A stretch of 64,000 nt of DNA from Rhynchonema sp. JSB1_4 (GCA_030248065.1 JASAMV010008854.1:34468-98467); one strand, 5' to 3'; positions 33,436-45,355 are shown, numbered from the stretch's first letter. Translations and numbers: made by a program. The notes: generated from the sequence alone by a model not told the origin.

Positions 33436-36400
33436 ATGGCACCCCAGCCGGCCAAGAAACGTCCCAAGGCCGAGGCGCGTGTGTCGTTCGATCGTGAATT
33501 ATCTGACATTGTGCTGGCCTACAAAAAGCGAAAGCTGTTCAAGGTCGGTTAGTTTTTTGTTCTCCCTTCCGGTTCTGTTGTTGTCATCTGTGGGGTAGAC
33601 AATGGCACCACAGGCGTTGCATCGCGGTCTCTCATGTGGCCAAGGCCACGAAAGTTCAGGAAGGTATCAAAATTGATAATCGGATCGATATTTCCCTGAT
33701 CACGCGATGTATTCCACTCAAGAAAGCTTGAGATTTGCTGACGCTTCTGATTTCGACCATGGCGCAGTTTTGGTTATTGACATGCACCAAAAAAGAAACC
33801 ACGGTATGTATCACGCTGGTCTAAATTGGCGAAAGCAAAAGCCTTGTCTCACGTCGGATGCTGGTGTTTCTGCGATGTGTACATCTTGACACAACAAACT
33901 GAATATGGTTATTCAGGAGACGGCCTCTACCTGTCCGAACGTGAAGTTCTCGGTGCAGGACATCGGTGGGCCGCAGCTCACTATCATCTTGAACGGGTTC
34001 GCCGACCAAGTTGAACATGTTGAGCAGAACGTTGTGGTAAGAATATACTGTATTTATGTCATAAATTCAACACTGGGAAAAGTGCCGGAGGCAGCGCCGT
34101 ATACCTTGGTTGTGGTGACCACAAGTTGTCACTCAGTTTCTGATAATATAATGGGTAAAAACAACCACCTTGACCTCTATGCAGTATTTCGGTCAGTTTT
34201 TGATGATATAATGGATCAAAACAAGCGCCCTGGCCTTCATACACTGTTTCACACAGTTTCTGATGAACTGTTTTTTTTAAAGATTCATTCCATCGAACTG
34301 TCCTTCAGAGGTTCAAGGTTCAAGGTTTTTATTGCCTCAGAAGCAACATGGTAACGTCAACAACACGCATAAGCTGGACAGTAACGACGAAACCATAAAT
34401 AATTACAGGTGTTTAGTGGGCCAGTGGAAAGTTACGGATAGAGCGGTGTACATGATAGACATACTACAAACCCCCCAATGCAAAACCGCGGTCGTTCGGT
34501 CCCCAACCAAGGTATACGGAGGTAACGACCGTTACCCCGTGATGAACACCTTTGCGAACTGTGAATCTTGGTGGCCCTGAAATTTTCAAAGCATTAGTAT
34601 TTTTTACATATTCCTGATCACAAAAATGCCAACAATTAGTGTCTTGTCTTTGCAGGCCTATATAAACAAAATCCAAGCAGATCCCGCGCAATATCGGCAG
34701 TCATTGTTGTTGGAAAAGAAGGCCAACTACCGACGGGCAAACGTACGTCACGTTCGTTGTGAAGCTTTTTTGTCAAATGCCCGGCAGATCATCTAGTCTG
34801 AGTGACAGCCATTTCTTTGACAATGTTTTTATCAACTTTCTACCCCTTTTCGGGAACGAAGACAAACGAACGCATCGCTGCTGCGCGACGCGATTGACCA
34901 CGCGAAACAAGCAGAGGTGAATCTGCTCGAATATAAACTCGAAACGGCGGACAAGCTGCTGCAAGGAGCACTCGATGAGTGTTCGGCCAGCACCAAACAT
35001 TGGAAATCGGAGTTGGAACGGTAGTGCTTGTTGCTGTTTTTTCTGCATTTTGGTTGAGTTTTGTCGTCATACGCTCGTTAGCTGATAATCTTGCGCTGTA
35101 ACCTTGTAGCAACTGAAGAAACAATGTGCACTGTTCACACCATAAATCTATGGGTGCTGAAAGCGTCTGTGAGAAAATCTTTAATTTTTATTATCAGTTA
35201 ATAATTGCGTTGAGCAGAAACGACGCCATGGGAATGGCTTTAGAAAAGCAGAAAAGCACACTTTCGTTTTTTTTGAGTGCAGAAAATTATTTGTTATCCA
35301 GCTTAGAACAGATTCCTGTTCTATTTTCAGTTACGTCAAGGAGCAACGTTATGGTGAGTGCGAGATCATTCAACAGAAATTGATCGAATGGCACCATATG
35401 AAGCAGAAAATTGTGGACATGCGGCGCAAAACTGAGGTTCGAATACAACTTTGTGATTGCTGTTGTTCTCACAGTTGCTGTGGATAAAGAATGCCAATCC
35501 AATCAATGAATCAATCGATTGATAATTATCTGCAGGAGTCATTTCTCGGTCAAATGGAAGCCGTGCGCAATGGCAGGCCACTGGCTACTCTGCCGCCGTT
35601 GGACGTGCCCAAACCACCATCGCCACCCAAAGCGCCGCAACTGCCCCAACAGCACGATAAAGTAGATCTCTTGGCTTTCGCTCTCTTTTCAGTTTATTTG
35701 AAAGTTTTCATTGTGGTATTGCAACATATTTAGAGCATTACAACGCAAAATTGGACATATTATAGGACCTTTGTTTATTGCCTAAACCGAATCACATCCA
35801 CCAGTGGGGAATTCCCCCCCTAAGGGGTAGGTACCTATCTTGCAATCACCAACCACCCCTTACGGGGGATGGGGAAGGGTAGGTACCTTGCAACAATCCC
35901 GGAGGGTACCTTGCAACCATCAATTTATGGTTTTCATAGGCAAAAATTGGTGTTTTTCGACGTTAAAATTCCAAAGATCGCGCCCTCCGTGCACAAACCT
36001 CCACATTATACCTACAATCAAATTTTCGGCCAAAAAGCAAAATTGTACCAATTCTTTCTCCAATTTTGCAGTATAATGCATGCAAAAAATCTTTTTTTCG
36101 GACCTCAGGGTACCTTGCAGCCTTCTGGAGGCTGGGTAGGGGGTACCTTGCAACCATCTGGATCCATCCCCACCAAGGGTACCTTGCAACCATTTGCCTG
36201 CCACTACACTGATACCAACCCAATACCGGTACCCAATACCACACCCAGTACCAGGAATTGGGTGGTACAGAACCACTGGGTATTGTGGCCATGCCTAGTC
36301 GGATCCGAATTGTAGGAGAACAGAACTTTTGACTGTTTTTGCACACGGATGTAGGCGGGGCGGACGCATAATGTTCTCTCAAATTTTGTTTTAGCCGTTA

Positions 36401-36457
36401 CTTTTGCAGTATGCTGAGCTTGACCATCGTGAAATTTACTTTGATTTTGTTCATAAG
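33436..36457 (+). CDS. Unrecognised coiled-coil protein, at least 7 exons
   Basis: Exons 33436-33543, 33917-34036, 34656 to about 34710 or 34742, 34862-35020, 35331-35436, 35536-35661 and 36410-36457. The start is MAPQPAKKRPKAEARVSFDREL. RVSF fits the short docking motif that binds protein phosphatase 1, but four residues prove little. Then come VKFSVQDIGGPQLTIILNGF, a long Ala/Leu/Glu/Lys heptad region (DAIDHAKQAEVNLLEYKLET, then ECEIIQQKLIEWHHMKQKIV) and a Pro-rich piece (PPLDVPKPPSPPKAPQLPQQ). The best donor of exon 3 (34743, phase 0) does not fit the frame of exon 4 (needs phase 2); weaker donors at 34700-34711 would. The stop codon and last exon were not found. Function unknown; a structural coiled-coil role is a guess. 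Confidence 0.6.
35802..36211. mobile_element. hAT-like MITE I, reverse relative of H
   Basis: Right end GCCTGCCACTACACTG at 36196-36211; left end CAGTGGGGAATTCCCCCCC has lost part of the usual repeat. GGTACCTTGCAACCAT words match element H inverted. No clear 8-bp duplication. It lies in the intron before exon 36410 of the coiled-coil gene and is followed by a short CCAATACC repeat. Confidence 0.75.
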
Positions 36458-36574
36458 GTAACGATTTTTACGCTGGTCAAAATTATAGTCGCTGAATCTC
36501 TGTCACAAAAACACGGTTCAAACAAAAATGTATCTACCGCCGTGGCGGTTTATTTGCTCTGTGTGGTAGAAATA

Positions 36575-36800
36575 GGGTGATATTTTCGAAACGGCGTAAA
36601 GGTCAGTTGGGTGTAAAGGTCGGTGGAAAGCTCGGTCGACAGCTCAGTGTGAGAGACCTCGGTGTAAACTTGCAACATTCCACGTTAATAACAGGCAATG
36701 TTTCACGTTTACACCGAGCTACGCCGACCGAGCTTTCGACCGAACTTTACACCGACCTTTACGCCCAACTGACCTTTACACCGTTTCGAAAATTCCACCC
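36575..36800. mobile_element. 226-bp hairpin MITE, copy 2 (duplication ATA)
   Basis: Same family as 30208-30429. It begins GGGTGATATTTTCGAAACGG and ends with the inverse CCGTTTCGAAAATTCCACCC, flanked by ATA at 36572-36574 and 36801-36803. Central word CGTTAATAACAGGCAATG, inverted relative to copy 1, as expected for a palindrome that can insert either way. Confidence 0.9.
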
Positions 36801-37236
36801 ATAGGCACACGGTACTGTCTGCCTTTGTGAATCAGCCTATACGGTGACCGTCAGTCTAGCCCCTAATCTGTCGTTAGTCGCCGTCCTAATATACTCTATG
36901 AAAAAGTTTTCCGCCAAATTTATGTGTTCTTGGCAACACAACACGAGCTATGGTAGTGCCATCGGGTTGAATGTAGCATCAAATATGAGCCCAAGCGTTT
37001 GTGGAAATAACAATTTAATCAGTATAGCAAAAACTCATGCAACGCACCAAGTATAACAAGTTTATTGTGTGGAGGTCGGCTCCCTACTTTTCAACTTTTG
37101 GCCGCCCGGTCTCAGACCGGGAGCTGGTGTGGGAAATGATATTTTGCCCGTGAGCGTTTTGGACTAAAGCCCAATTAATGTGCCAAGTTTCATGGAAATC
37201 GGTGCAGGTCGTCTAGTTATGATTTTATGCCTTTAA

Positions 37237-37881
37237 AGGGGGCCTTTCGCATTTCAAACCCCCTTCAAACTTTGCTTGTGTTTAGACAGTGGTCAAGGCG
37301 TCATAAAAGTCAAACACACCGGAGGTCTAACGTTCAGCATGCGGTCAGGAGATCCCCTTCAAGGGGAACATCCGCGAACAAAATCAAATGTGGACCAGCC
37401 CAATTTCTACCTGCGCATTCAGGCAACTCGCCTGATGACAAGGGCGGTCAAGGCGCAGAATGTTTCGCACGATATTTGCCCCTTCCTCACTATAGAATTT
37501 CGCTTTTCTTTTTGTTTCGAATTGCAACGAATTGTTCATGTGTGGCTGCTAAATGTTTCAAGGTCTGCTTGTCGCGCTGGAACAATTCGTTGAAATTCGA
37601 AATATAAAGAAAAGCGAAATTCCATAGTTAGTGGTGTTGCACGTTTCATGCGAAACATTCATTCGCCTTGACACCTTTTTGATCAAGCAGTTTGCCTGAA
37701 TGCGCAGGCATAAATTGGGCTGGTCCGCGGCACACTTTGTTCCCGGACGTTCTTCTTAAAGTGCATCTCCTGGTCGCATGTTGCAGATTGGGTTCTTGGT
37801 GCGTGAGAGTTTAACAACGCCCTGAACAATATTCAAATGCGTGCAAAGTTTGAAGGCGGCTTGAAATGCGAAAGGCCCCCT
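37237..37881. mobile_element. 645-bp hairpin element bounded by TTAA
   Basis: The terminal repeat AGGGGGCCTTTCGCATTTCA is present inverted at the right end. The two halves pair along nearly the full length: for example GACCAGCCCAATTT near 37392 with AAATTGGGCTGGTC near 37715, and ATAGAATTTCGCTTTTC near 37491 with GAAAAGCGAAATTCCAT near 37610. TTAA stands at both edges (37233-37236 and 37882-37885), the target of piggyBac-type transposases. No coding capacity. Confidence 0.82.
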
Positions 37882-37886
37882 TTAAT

Positions 37887-38650
37887 TACTTTTATTGTTG
37901 TTTTGTAGAGCTGCGGCGCCAGCGGAGACGAACTGAATTGCGATTAACTGCAGTGGAGCTGAAATCTTAATCGTTTGGCTGCAAAGTCGATGTTCAAATT
38001 TTGCATTCATTTCGATAATATTGTTTTCAACGTTATCACGTGAGATTTATTATTTACCCTACCTTGTTCATGATTATGCCTTGGTTGTTTTTCGTCCGCT
38101 TCTAATTTGTGACGCAGGGTGTAAGCAGATTTATTTGAGTGTTGATGCCAAAGTTTTTTTATTTTGGTTCGCATACATTTATGAAGAAAATTTTGCAACT
38201 GGCACAGCACTTTTTTTGCATGTTCATGGGTAAAGGTCAAAGTTTTTGTGTCGTGCATAGATATTTAGAGGTAAACGCGATGCATTGCGGCCTTCACAGA
38301 TTTAGTCCCTGACATTGCAAACAAGAACAGGATCGCCTGATCAAGCTCCAAAAAACCATATAAACAGACTGAGCGAACCGAAGAGATTCCCTACTTGACC
38401 CATCTAGCCCGTCGGGAGCTCCTACTGTGTGTTATAATAACACCTATGACCTGATCAACTTTAGCTATCAATAATACTGGTCTAATATAATTTTTGTCGT
38501 GTTGATCTAATATAATTTTTGTCGTGTTATTCTGTACTTTTTTGGCTGTGATTGTGTGCGCATTTTGTGTTGGTTTCTGAAGTTCAATAAAAAAATAAAA
38601 GCTTGTAAAACGTTATATAAATAAGCTTGAAGCAGAAACACACAAAGGTG
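37887..38650 (+). pseudogene. Scrambled duplicate of the snapin 3' region
   Basis: 38331-38440 matches snapin exon 4 (31923-32030) but has in-frame stops, including TAA after the codons for LIKLQKTI, and small indels. 37887-38090 matches 32415-32620, 38224-38275 matches 32121-32170, and 38529-38600 matches 32040-32100. The blocks are in a different order from the source, as expected if tandem copies arose and were partly deleted. Confidence 0.75.
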
Positions 38651-39064
38651 GAAATTTGCTTTTGCTTCAGTCCCACTGTCGTTTTTACACACCAGAAAAA
38701 AATACGCAACAAGCTATTAGCACACAGTCAACGTCAACGCACGTCAGCTTCTAACAACATCACAAAAATGCAAAATATCAACCTGTTTTTATTTTCGAAC
38801 ACAAGTTTGCTGGTCCTGTGCGCTGCTTGGTTTAGTACGCTTGTGCTTTGGCAGCAGTTGCTGCAGCACATGTGTATGCCTTTTTTTCAAAGGTTTGGTT
38901 CATTTTATTGCACACTTTTTATTTTAGAAACAGTAAATCGTTGGCGCTGCGTGGAGTGGGCGCATTCTCACTGACGACGACCTGGTGCATCACTCGTCTG
39001 TAAATCTACGCTGAAAGTCTGAAAACACGGGAACACGGCCAACATCCTCAATCGTCAATAAAAA

Positions 39065-40672
39065 ATGATGGGCGAAATTCTCGCGCCAAATCTTCGCGAA
39101 CGATTGCCGCTGCAGCGTCTTTGTTCGTATGACGGTGTGATTCTTAAGGATATTGATTCATCCGATATCGATGGGCAACCAACACGATCAAAGTCACGAT
39201 GTTACAGCGACGGAGGGGCGTTGGTGAAGGCGTGGAGATCGAAACACCTTGTTCAACAGGGTTGGTTACCTTGCTGTCCGGTGAATTTTCATGCAAGCCC
39301 GTTCCAGGTACCGTTTGCTGAGAGTAAACTTGCACTTCATGCTGACGATGGTCTGGTGGACCGTCGGTTTGCGGACGTTTTAAGAAACGAAGCAGCAAAG
39401 CAGACTTCACGTGAATTGTGCATCAGCTGAAGCACTGTGGTTCTTAATCGTCCGTTTAAACCTATATCTTCACAGACGGGCGGCGCTCCAGGTCATCGTC
39501 AGGGCAACCGCATATTAAAGATGGCCATGTGATCCCAAAAATGTACAGTATGAATACCTGCGCGAACCATCAGTGAAACATTGTCATGCAGATAGATTAT
39601 TCTGAGAATGATCAGATTATTTGGCTTGATTTTTCAGGCAAACAACTGCTGCAGAAGCAAGTCTCGTTCGCGGATGAGCACGGAGAGGCGTTGTGTCAAG
39701 TTGAGACCATACAGATAGAACGAGAGCAATCGTTGCAAGAGCTAAGAGAATTCAGCCGAAAATTGAGCCTGAAACAGCAAGGCAAACTCAGTTTGTTTTG
39801 TAGAATGTTAATGAAACCCAATAAAAATTATTTTGTTTTCAGTCGTGAACCCAGTCGAGGTCGAATCAATCCAAATACAGACCGATTGGGAGCCGAACTT
39901 TGTTTCAAGAATCGATGCACTGGAGCATTCTGGGTGTTTGGTCCTTTCACACGCGGCCATGGAACCAGGCACTAGTGATGGGCCTATAAATGAAGGCCAG
40001 TCCGTATGGAGGTTATTTGGAAAGGTAATGCCATGTCAGTACTGGCACAACGGTCAGGATCATGCTCAAAAGCGTAGTTTTATTCATTTGATAATCATGC
40101 AGCCATCTGTGACCGTTGTGAACCCGGTCAGTCTGGAATCAACTTATGCCACAAGACTGCCTCGGCCCATCGGGACACAAGACCATGCTTAGATCTTGTT
40201 CCACCCGCACGTACAGTTTTGTTTTTCTTTCTCGTACAATACAAGTGTCGAAAAACTCAAGGTAAAAATGAAACATGCTTTTTCCGTGGGTACCTGTATT
40301 TCATCCTAAAATTTTACCCAACCACTATTATCTAGTCAGCACGCTTTGTCAGATTGTTCACTCTTTGTATTTATAAAGATGTACGTCGAGCAGACGAATT
40401 TCGAGAAAAGCGTGATGATTCGCTTTACGACCGATTCATGGGGCACGCACACCGATCGATGCGCTCAATTCCATTCGCGTACCGAATCGAATGGATACGA
40501 ATTGTATGAATTCGACATTTCGCTGACGCTCGACCAAAAAGTGGACGAAGTCCAATTCTGCGTGCACTACATTCACGACGGGCACATTGTTGAATTTGAC
40601 AATAATAATGGATGCAATTATCGATTTGTGAGCAGAAAGTGGTCCGGGACAAGCGAATCGAAAAGGTCCTGA
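39065..40672 (+). CDS. Glycogen-targeting regulatory subunit of protein phosphatase 1 (PPP1R3-like), 4 exons, 274 aa
   Basis: Exons 39065-39260, 39638-39790, 39843-40024 and 40379-40672 join in phase and give 274 codons. PPP1R3 proteins bring protein phosphatase 1 to glycogen so that it dephosphorylates glycogen synthase and phosphorylase. Visible: KQVSFAD (72-78), the PP1-binding RVxF-type motif in its usual PPP1R3 context, then WEPNFVSRI, and a C-terminal CBM21 carbohydrate-binding domain from about 165: LFGKMYVEQTNFEKSVMIRF, then FCVHYIHDGHIVEFDNNNGC, ending NYRFVSRKW. In most relatives the glycogen-contacting tryptophan stands in W-D-N-N-x-G-x-N-Y; here it is Phe. The exon 1 donor choice is the least certain point; an Arg/Ser-rich stretch at 39475-39520 could be an extra exon. 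A decayed copy of the exon 3 start (VVNPVSLES) lies in intron 3 near 40100. Confidence 0.9.
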
Positions 40673-41856
40673 CTGCGGATCTGATCAGAGGGCATAAAGT
40701 GTCAATGGCGGATACACTGTGTACATGCCTAAGTCTACGAAATTGTAGTAAAAGTTAAAAACTTTTGTTTTGTGATAAATGAGGTGATGTAAACCGTTTT
40801 GTGGGTTTGACATACGGTATTGTGTTTCCTTTTACTCGAAGCTCATCCATCGAGTTAGTTTACGGCGCACATCATCCACAATCCCAGAATGCATGGTCTT
40901 ATTTACAGCGCATTACGTGATATTAAAAATAAAATACGCCAGTACATGGCATATGCAGACTTTTGTCCCTGTGGCTTGATCTGAGAATTCCTATGACAAC
41001 AATTATCATAAATCAATTGGGTGCAGGCACAGCAGAAACAGTGGCCATCAAGGCAGACTTTTGTTAGGTGTGGTTTGCGCATTTGGTCATGATAAATGGC
41101 CAATCTCACCATACAATACAGTGCCAAAGCAGAATGACTGACGCAGATGAATGATATCAGCAATGTGCTCTTCCGGTAGCTCTCGACATGAATATTCCGC
41201 AGCAGGGCTTGTGCCTTGGTAAAACTATTCAGGACCCAATGCTCTCTGCGCGCCCCAACAAACAGCACATAAACAGCAATACATAATGTAACTCACTTGA
41301 GATAAAAGAACAGGCAGCAACAAGACTTATTGAGGGTCTGCTTGGAATGCATCTTTCCATTTCCTAGACGACCCAAACTTCGTGTCGAAGCTGATGCTTA
41401 TGCACCTTATATACAAATTGGTGTCATTGTTGACAGTAGCAACATTAAAATCCTCAAAAGGAACTAACGCGTGACGGGAACGGAACAGATCCGGGTCCGG
41501 CCCGATCGCCAACCTTGATCCCGGACAAAATGCGCATTGACTATGGAAGCCATTGGACCTGACACAATGGAGCATGAACTAATGAGGGAGGTCCTAGCAT
41601 GAGATTTCCAGTCACTTACCGTACACTTTGCGGCCATGTGCAGAGTTGTGCATCGGCACGTACACGTAGCAACTCATAATGACATTAAACAGCGCACAGG
41701 GCAGGCACGAACCAGCACCATCACGGAACCTTTTTTGGTACACATTTGCTTGAATCAATACGGTGAAAGTTATATACCTATAAATATGCACATACTGTCC
41801 TCGTCTGTCCTCACCTGTCTGCATATACTGTATATATAGAATCTGACTGAGAAAAA
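40673..41856. other. Spacer between the PPP1R3-like and CUB-PAN genes
   Basis: No supportable gene. Minus-strand frames at 40903-41268, 41327-41575 and 41612-41863 have Cys-containing translations and one good donor (GGTAAGT, reading 41620 down), but the spliced frame stops after a few codons, so I do not call them. Confidence 0.45.
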
Positions 41857-44500
41857 ATGGCAACGGCTACCGTAATTTTATTGCTGACTACCGTATGCCA
41901 ACTGGTGCACCGCACGCTGTCCGTCACCACCAATGTCAACGCGGGCTCGGATGGCACAACTGGCTCCATTCAAACCATAAATTGGCCTGCGAATTACGTC
42001 AACAATATGGCTGATCGTTACGTCTTCAATGCTGATGCCATGCACGTTCGTTTTGTCGTGCGAATACTATTTTGGAGTTTTCAAAACTCAGTTCCTTGAA
42101 CCCCGAACCCCGCACAGGTTTTCGTGTCAACTGGATCACTCTGTTTTTCCCACAAGGCATGCCAGATCCCATGCCGCGGTCAGCCACGGTCTGGTGCTGT
42201 TCTCTGCCAGTCACCATAACTGCAGACAAGCCTTGTTTTTGTAAAAGTACAACCGCAAAAGTACGACTGATACACAACCTCACAAATTCTGCAGAGTGGG
42301 ACACTGCTGTACACTTGTATAGCTCATTATCGGACGAAAATGATCCTCCCCCATTCTCACACATCTCCTTTCTCTTCTCATTGTTTTTGCTTCAGACCAT
42401 CCGTCTGTCGTCGAGTGCTATGGATTTCGAATGCAATTACGACGCGATGTACGTGTACGACAGTGACGTTTATTCGACTGTGCTTGCCGCACCCGTCTGT
42501 GACCACACAACCAAGACTACCTATGGAAGTCAGTGTAACGTTGCGGATATGGCTCCTGATATCGTTCTTTCTTTTGCCACTTTTTCTTCGGATCTGCGAC
42601 CTTTCCCAAGAAAGACAGTGTTGAATCAAATTTTCTCAACGCGTAAAATCGTCCGAAGACACTGTGTAAAGCAAAAACAATGACGTGACCTGATCGCGAT
42701 CAAGCTGATATGGCTTTATCACTCCAGCCGTCTTCTGGTCGTGCTCCGGTCTGTATACGTTTCCGGGCTTCAACTCAACAGACAATCAAATGATCGTTGA
42801 ATTTTGCTCCGATGGTTCGGTGTTGCGCGTTGGCACACGCGTGACTTGGACGTCAGTCGTGGGTTAGTGTTTGAGGAACTTGGGGTCTGGTGCAAAATGG
42901 TTGGCGTACGTTATTTAGTGGGGTCCGTCAGCACGGGGCTGTCCAAAAATATTATTTTTTCAAAACCCCTGAACATTTTTCAAAAAAAATTGAAAAATGT
43001 GTGTTCCAGGAAAAAACGTCGATAGACGAAAGATTTTCTGCATGGCCATTCACGTTCATTCCGTACCCCTCATCGCGAAAGGTCTACCATTTTTGCATGA
43101 ACCGCATTATACAATTATGTAACTGTGCTGTGCTTCTGTGCAGAAACTGCGACAGTTTTCGCACGAACGTTTTGTGGCTGTTGACTTGTTGCTGGTCAAC
43201 TGTCCAGATGTACAGTACATGTGCTAGCATGCGGACCGACGAGACTGACTGTGACCGAGACCGACCACAAGCCGAAACTGGTACAAAACTCATCTAACAC
43301 CAGTGCCGTGGCTGAGGGATCCTCAAAAGTACAGTATCTCCCCCTGGCCGTACGCTATGTGGCCTTTCGCGCTCAGGTACAGCATCTCCCTGTCTGGTGC
43401 GGTATTTCTCCCCAATTTCACCAGAATCACCAGAAATTTCACACCTTTTAAGGTCCAACATAGCCAAAAATGAGCCAAAGGGCGAAAAATCTACGCGCTT
43501 CGAGCGAATTACAGTAGGTGCATTTTAATACATAAAAATTCAATCCATACGAGTTTAGAAGGGAGTGCCTAAAATTTCTAAAAAAAGGTGGGTCCACCAG
43601 GACCCGACGCACAGTACTCCGGTATCGCAAGATCCCAAGGCACATTACCTCTACCTCCCCCTCAGAAGTATGTAGCCACAACACTGTCGAACACTTATGT
43701 ACTGTAGCATCATTGCAGACTGCTCGGGTACGACGCCGGGGGCTGCAATTCCGACCTACGCATATTGCAACGGTGTGAACGGTACATTGAACGTTTTTCT
43801 GTTTAATTTTCAGTAACAAGCGAGGGGCGAAACAATCAGTTTTTGAAAATATATTTCTTGGATTGAGTATAGCTGCTCCATTTTTTCAGTCTGTCACTAC
43901 GAAGGTACTCGGGACACCGCTGGCACCAACGGACAGATCGGGCCCGATATGGCAAACACGCACAGCTTGGAATGCATGAACCGGTGTACGCGCGCGCCAT
44001 TTTGTGTCGCGTTCACGTATTTCACGGTTCGATGATGTTTCAACGGCTTTACCGACACAACAATTTTTAAAAAAACGGATGATGTACATGTATGGGCATT
44101 CCATCGGCTCATGGCACTTTTTATACACACAGCGCATGCAGCAGCGCACGCCATTTTCTAAACAAAATGCACACTTTGAGCGAGTGGCATACTTCGATCA
44201 CTGTTTTTTAATTTATCCGGTTTACATTTGCTGCTTGCCATGACACTTTTCTGCACTGTTGCAAAATTTGGGGATGTTTCAACGGATAACTGCAGTGAAT
44301 AGATGCATTCATTGTCGATAGTAATGCAGCATGCAGCGAGTGTGTGGGAGTGCCATGAGCTGGCGGATTGCCTACATATTAGCCTATATGTTTTGACCCC
44401 ACAGGGTAACAAAACCTGCCGATTACACTGGTCACCACCGGGTCACGTTTGTCATGAGATTGTTGCCTCGCCGGGTGACCAATATTACTACGTGCAGTGA
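41857..44500 (+). CDS. Secreted CUB + PAN/Apple-like protein, 5 exons, 229 aa
   Basis: Exons 41857-42045, 42396-42528, 42728-42862, 43890-44026 and 44405-44500 close to 229 codons plus TGA with consistent phases. The N-terminus (MATATVILLLTTVCQL) is a signal peptide. Residues about 30-150 look like a CUB domain: INWPANYVNNMADRYVF, then TIRLSSSAMDFECNYDAMYV, CD, and MIVEFCSDGSVLRVGTRVTW. Residues about 153-229 look like a PAN domain: CHYEG, SLECMNRCTRAPFCVAFTYF, then KTCRLHW and the terminal YYYVQ. Such extracellular modules bind proteins or sugars; the ligand is unknown. Intron 3 carries a hAT-like MITE. A second version of the last exon lies 0.9 kb downstream. The donor ends of exons 2 and 3 were picked by phase. 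Confidence 0.85.
43301..43686. mobile_element. hAT-like MITE in intron 3 of the CUB-PAN gene
   Basis: The ends CAGTGCCGTGGCT and AGCCACAACACTG are inverted with two differences. The flanks TCTAACAC (43293-43300) and TCGAACAC (43687-43694) match at 7 of 8. ACAGTATCTCCCCCTG and ACAGCATCTCCC words lie near the left end. Length 386 bp, non-coding. Confidence 0.78.
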
Positions 44501-45355
44501 AAGTGCACTGCATTGATTGGTGATTCAATGGGTTGTATTCCCCAAAGTAAACAACGTGTCCAGTTTTTGTTTTTCTTGGTAACCAGCGATTGATACTAGC
44601 GATGCCATCGTAATCGGACATGTTTGATTTCACATTTGTATTGTATGCATATACATATGTACATACCCACCGACCACCAGCTGTTATGGCATGGAATTCC
44701 ATACTCTTGACATGGTACAGCATTCACACAATGTACACAGTGGCTGCCAGAGCATGGTAATACAACGGCGTCATGGTACTCATGATGATACGTGAAAAGA
44801 ACAATACACATGTCACTGAAATAACAGGCGTTCACAATAATGCGCCTAATCAGTTCAATCAGTATGACGTGTTAAAAAGTGGCAATAATGGTGGTATCAC
44901 GGCAACAGAAGTTTAAAATTTTGCCAGTAAAAGTACTTTCCAGCATAATTTTCTTCGCTAGACAAATTGTATGGTCCTAGAAACATCGTATGTATCAGTT
45001 GAGCACAGCGGCACATGAAAACACACGCGCCAGATGACATGCGCATTCATACATACATAATGTTCACCAGTGCGCAATCAACAAGCACCGTCAAACCAGA
45101 GCTATTGTTTCGCCCCGCATTTTCGCAAGTCTGCGTATTTTGTCTTTTTTACGTGCATAAAGTTTAATAATGACCAAATGTGTTAATGTGCAAAGTGCCA
45201 CAGGTAACAGACACGTAACTTTTATTTTACGCTCTGCTCTGCTCCGCTGGGCTTCGGGAATTGGCGCGTTAAAAAGTGGCAAAATGGGGATGAAGACGAG
45301 TTTATCCCATGTCATTACGAAAAAAGCAGACAGTACTTCCATTATTACCCTTCAG

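Larger units (their letters stand above)
36458..39064. other. Transposons and a broken duplication between two genes
   Basis: It holds a hairpin MITE (36575-36800), a 645-bp TTAA-bounded hairpin element (37237-37881), and a scrambled duplicate of snapin 3' sequence (37887-38650). The last exon of the coiled-coil gene must lie here or be the exon ending at 36457, but I could not identify it. Confidence 0.55.

Noticed and set aside
40903..41863. Possible Cys-rich minus-strand gene
   Set aside because: One good donor exists, but the spliced frame stops within about a dozen codons and no domain is visible.
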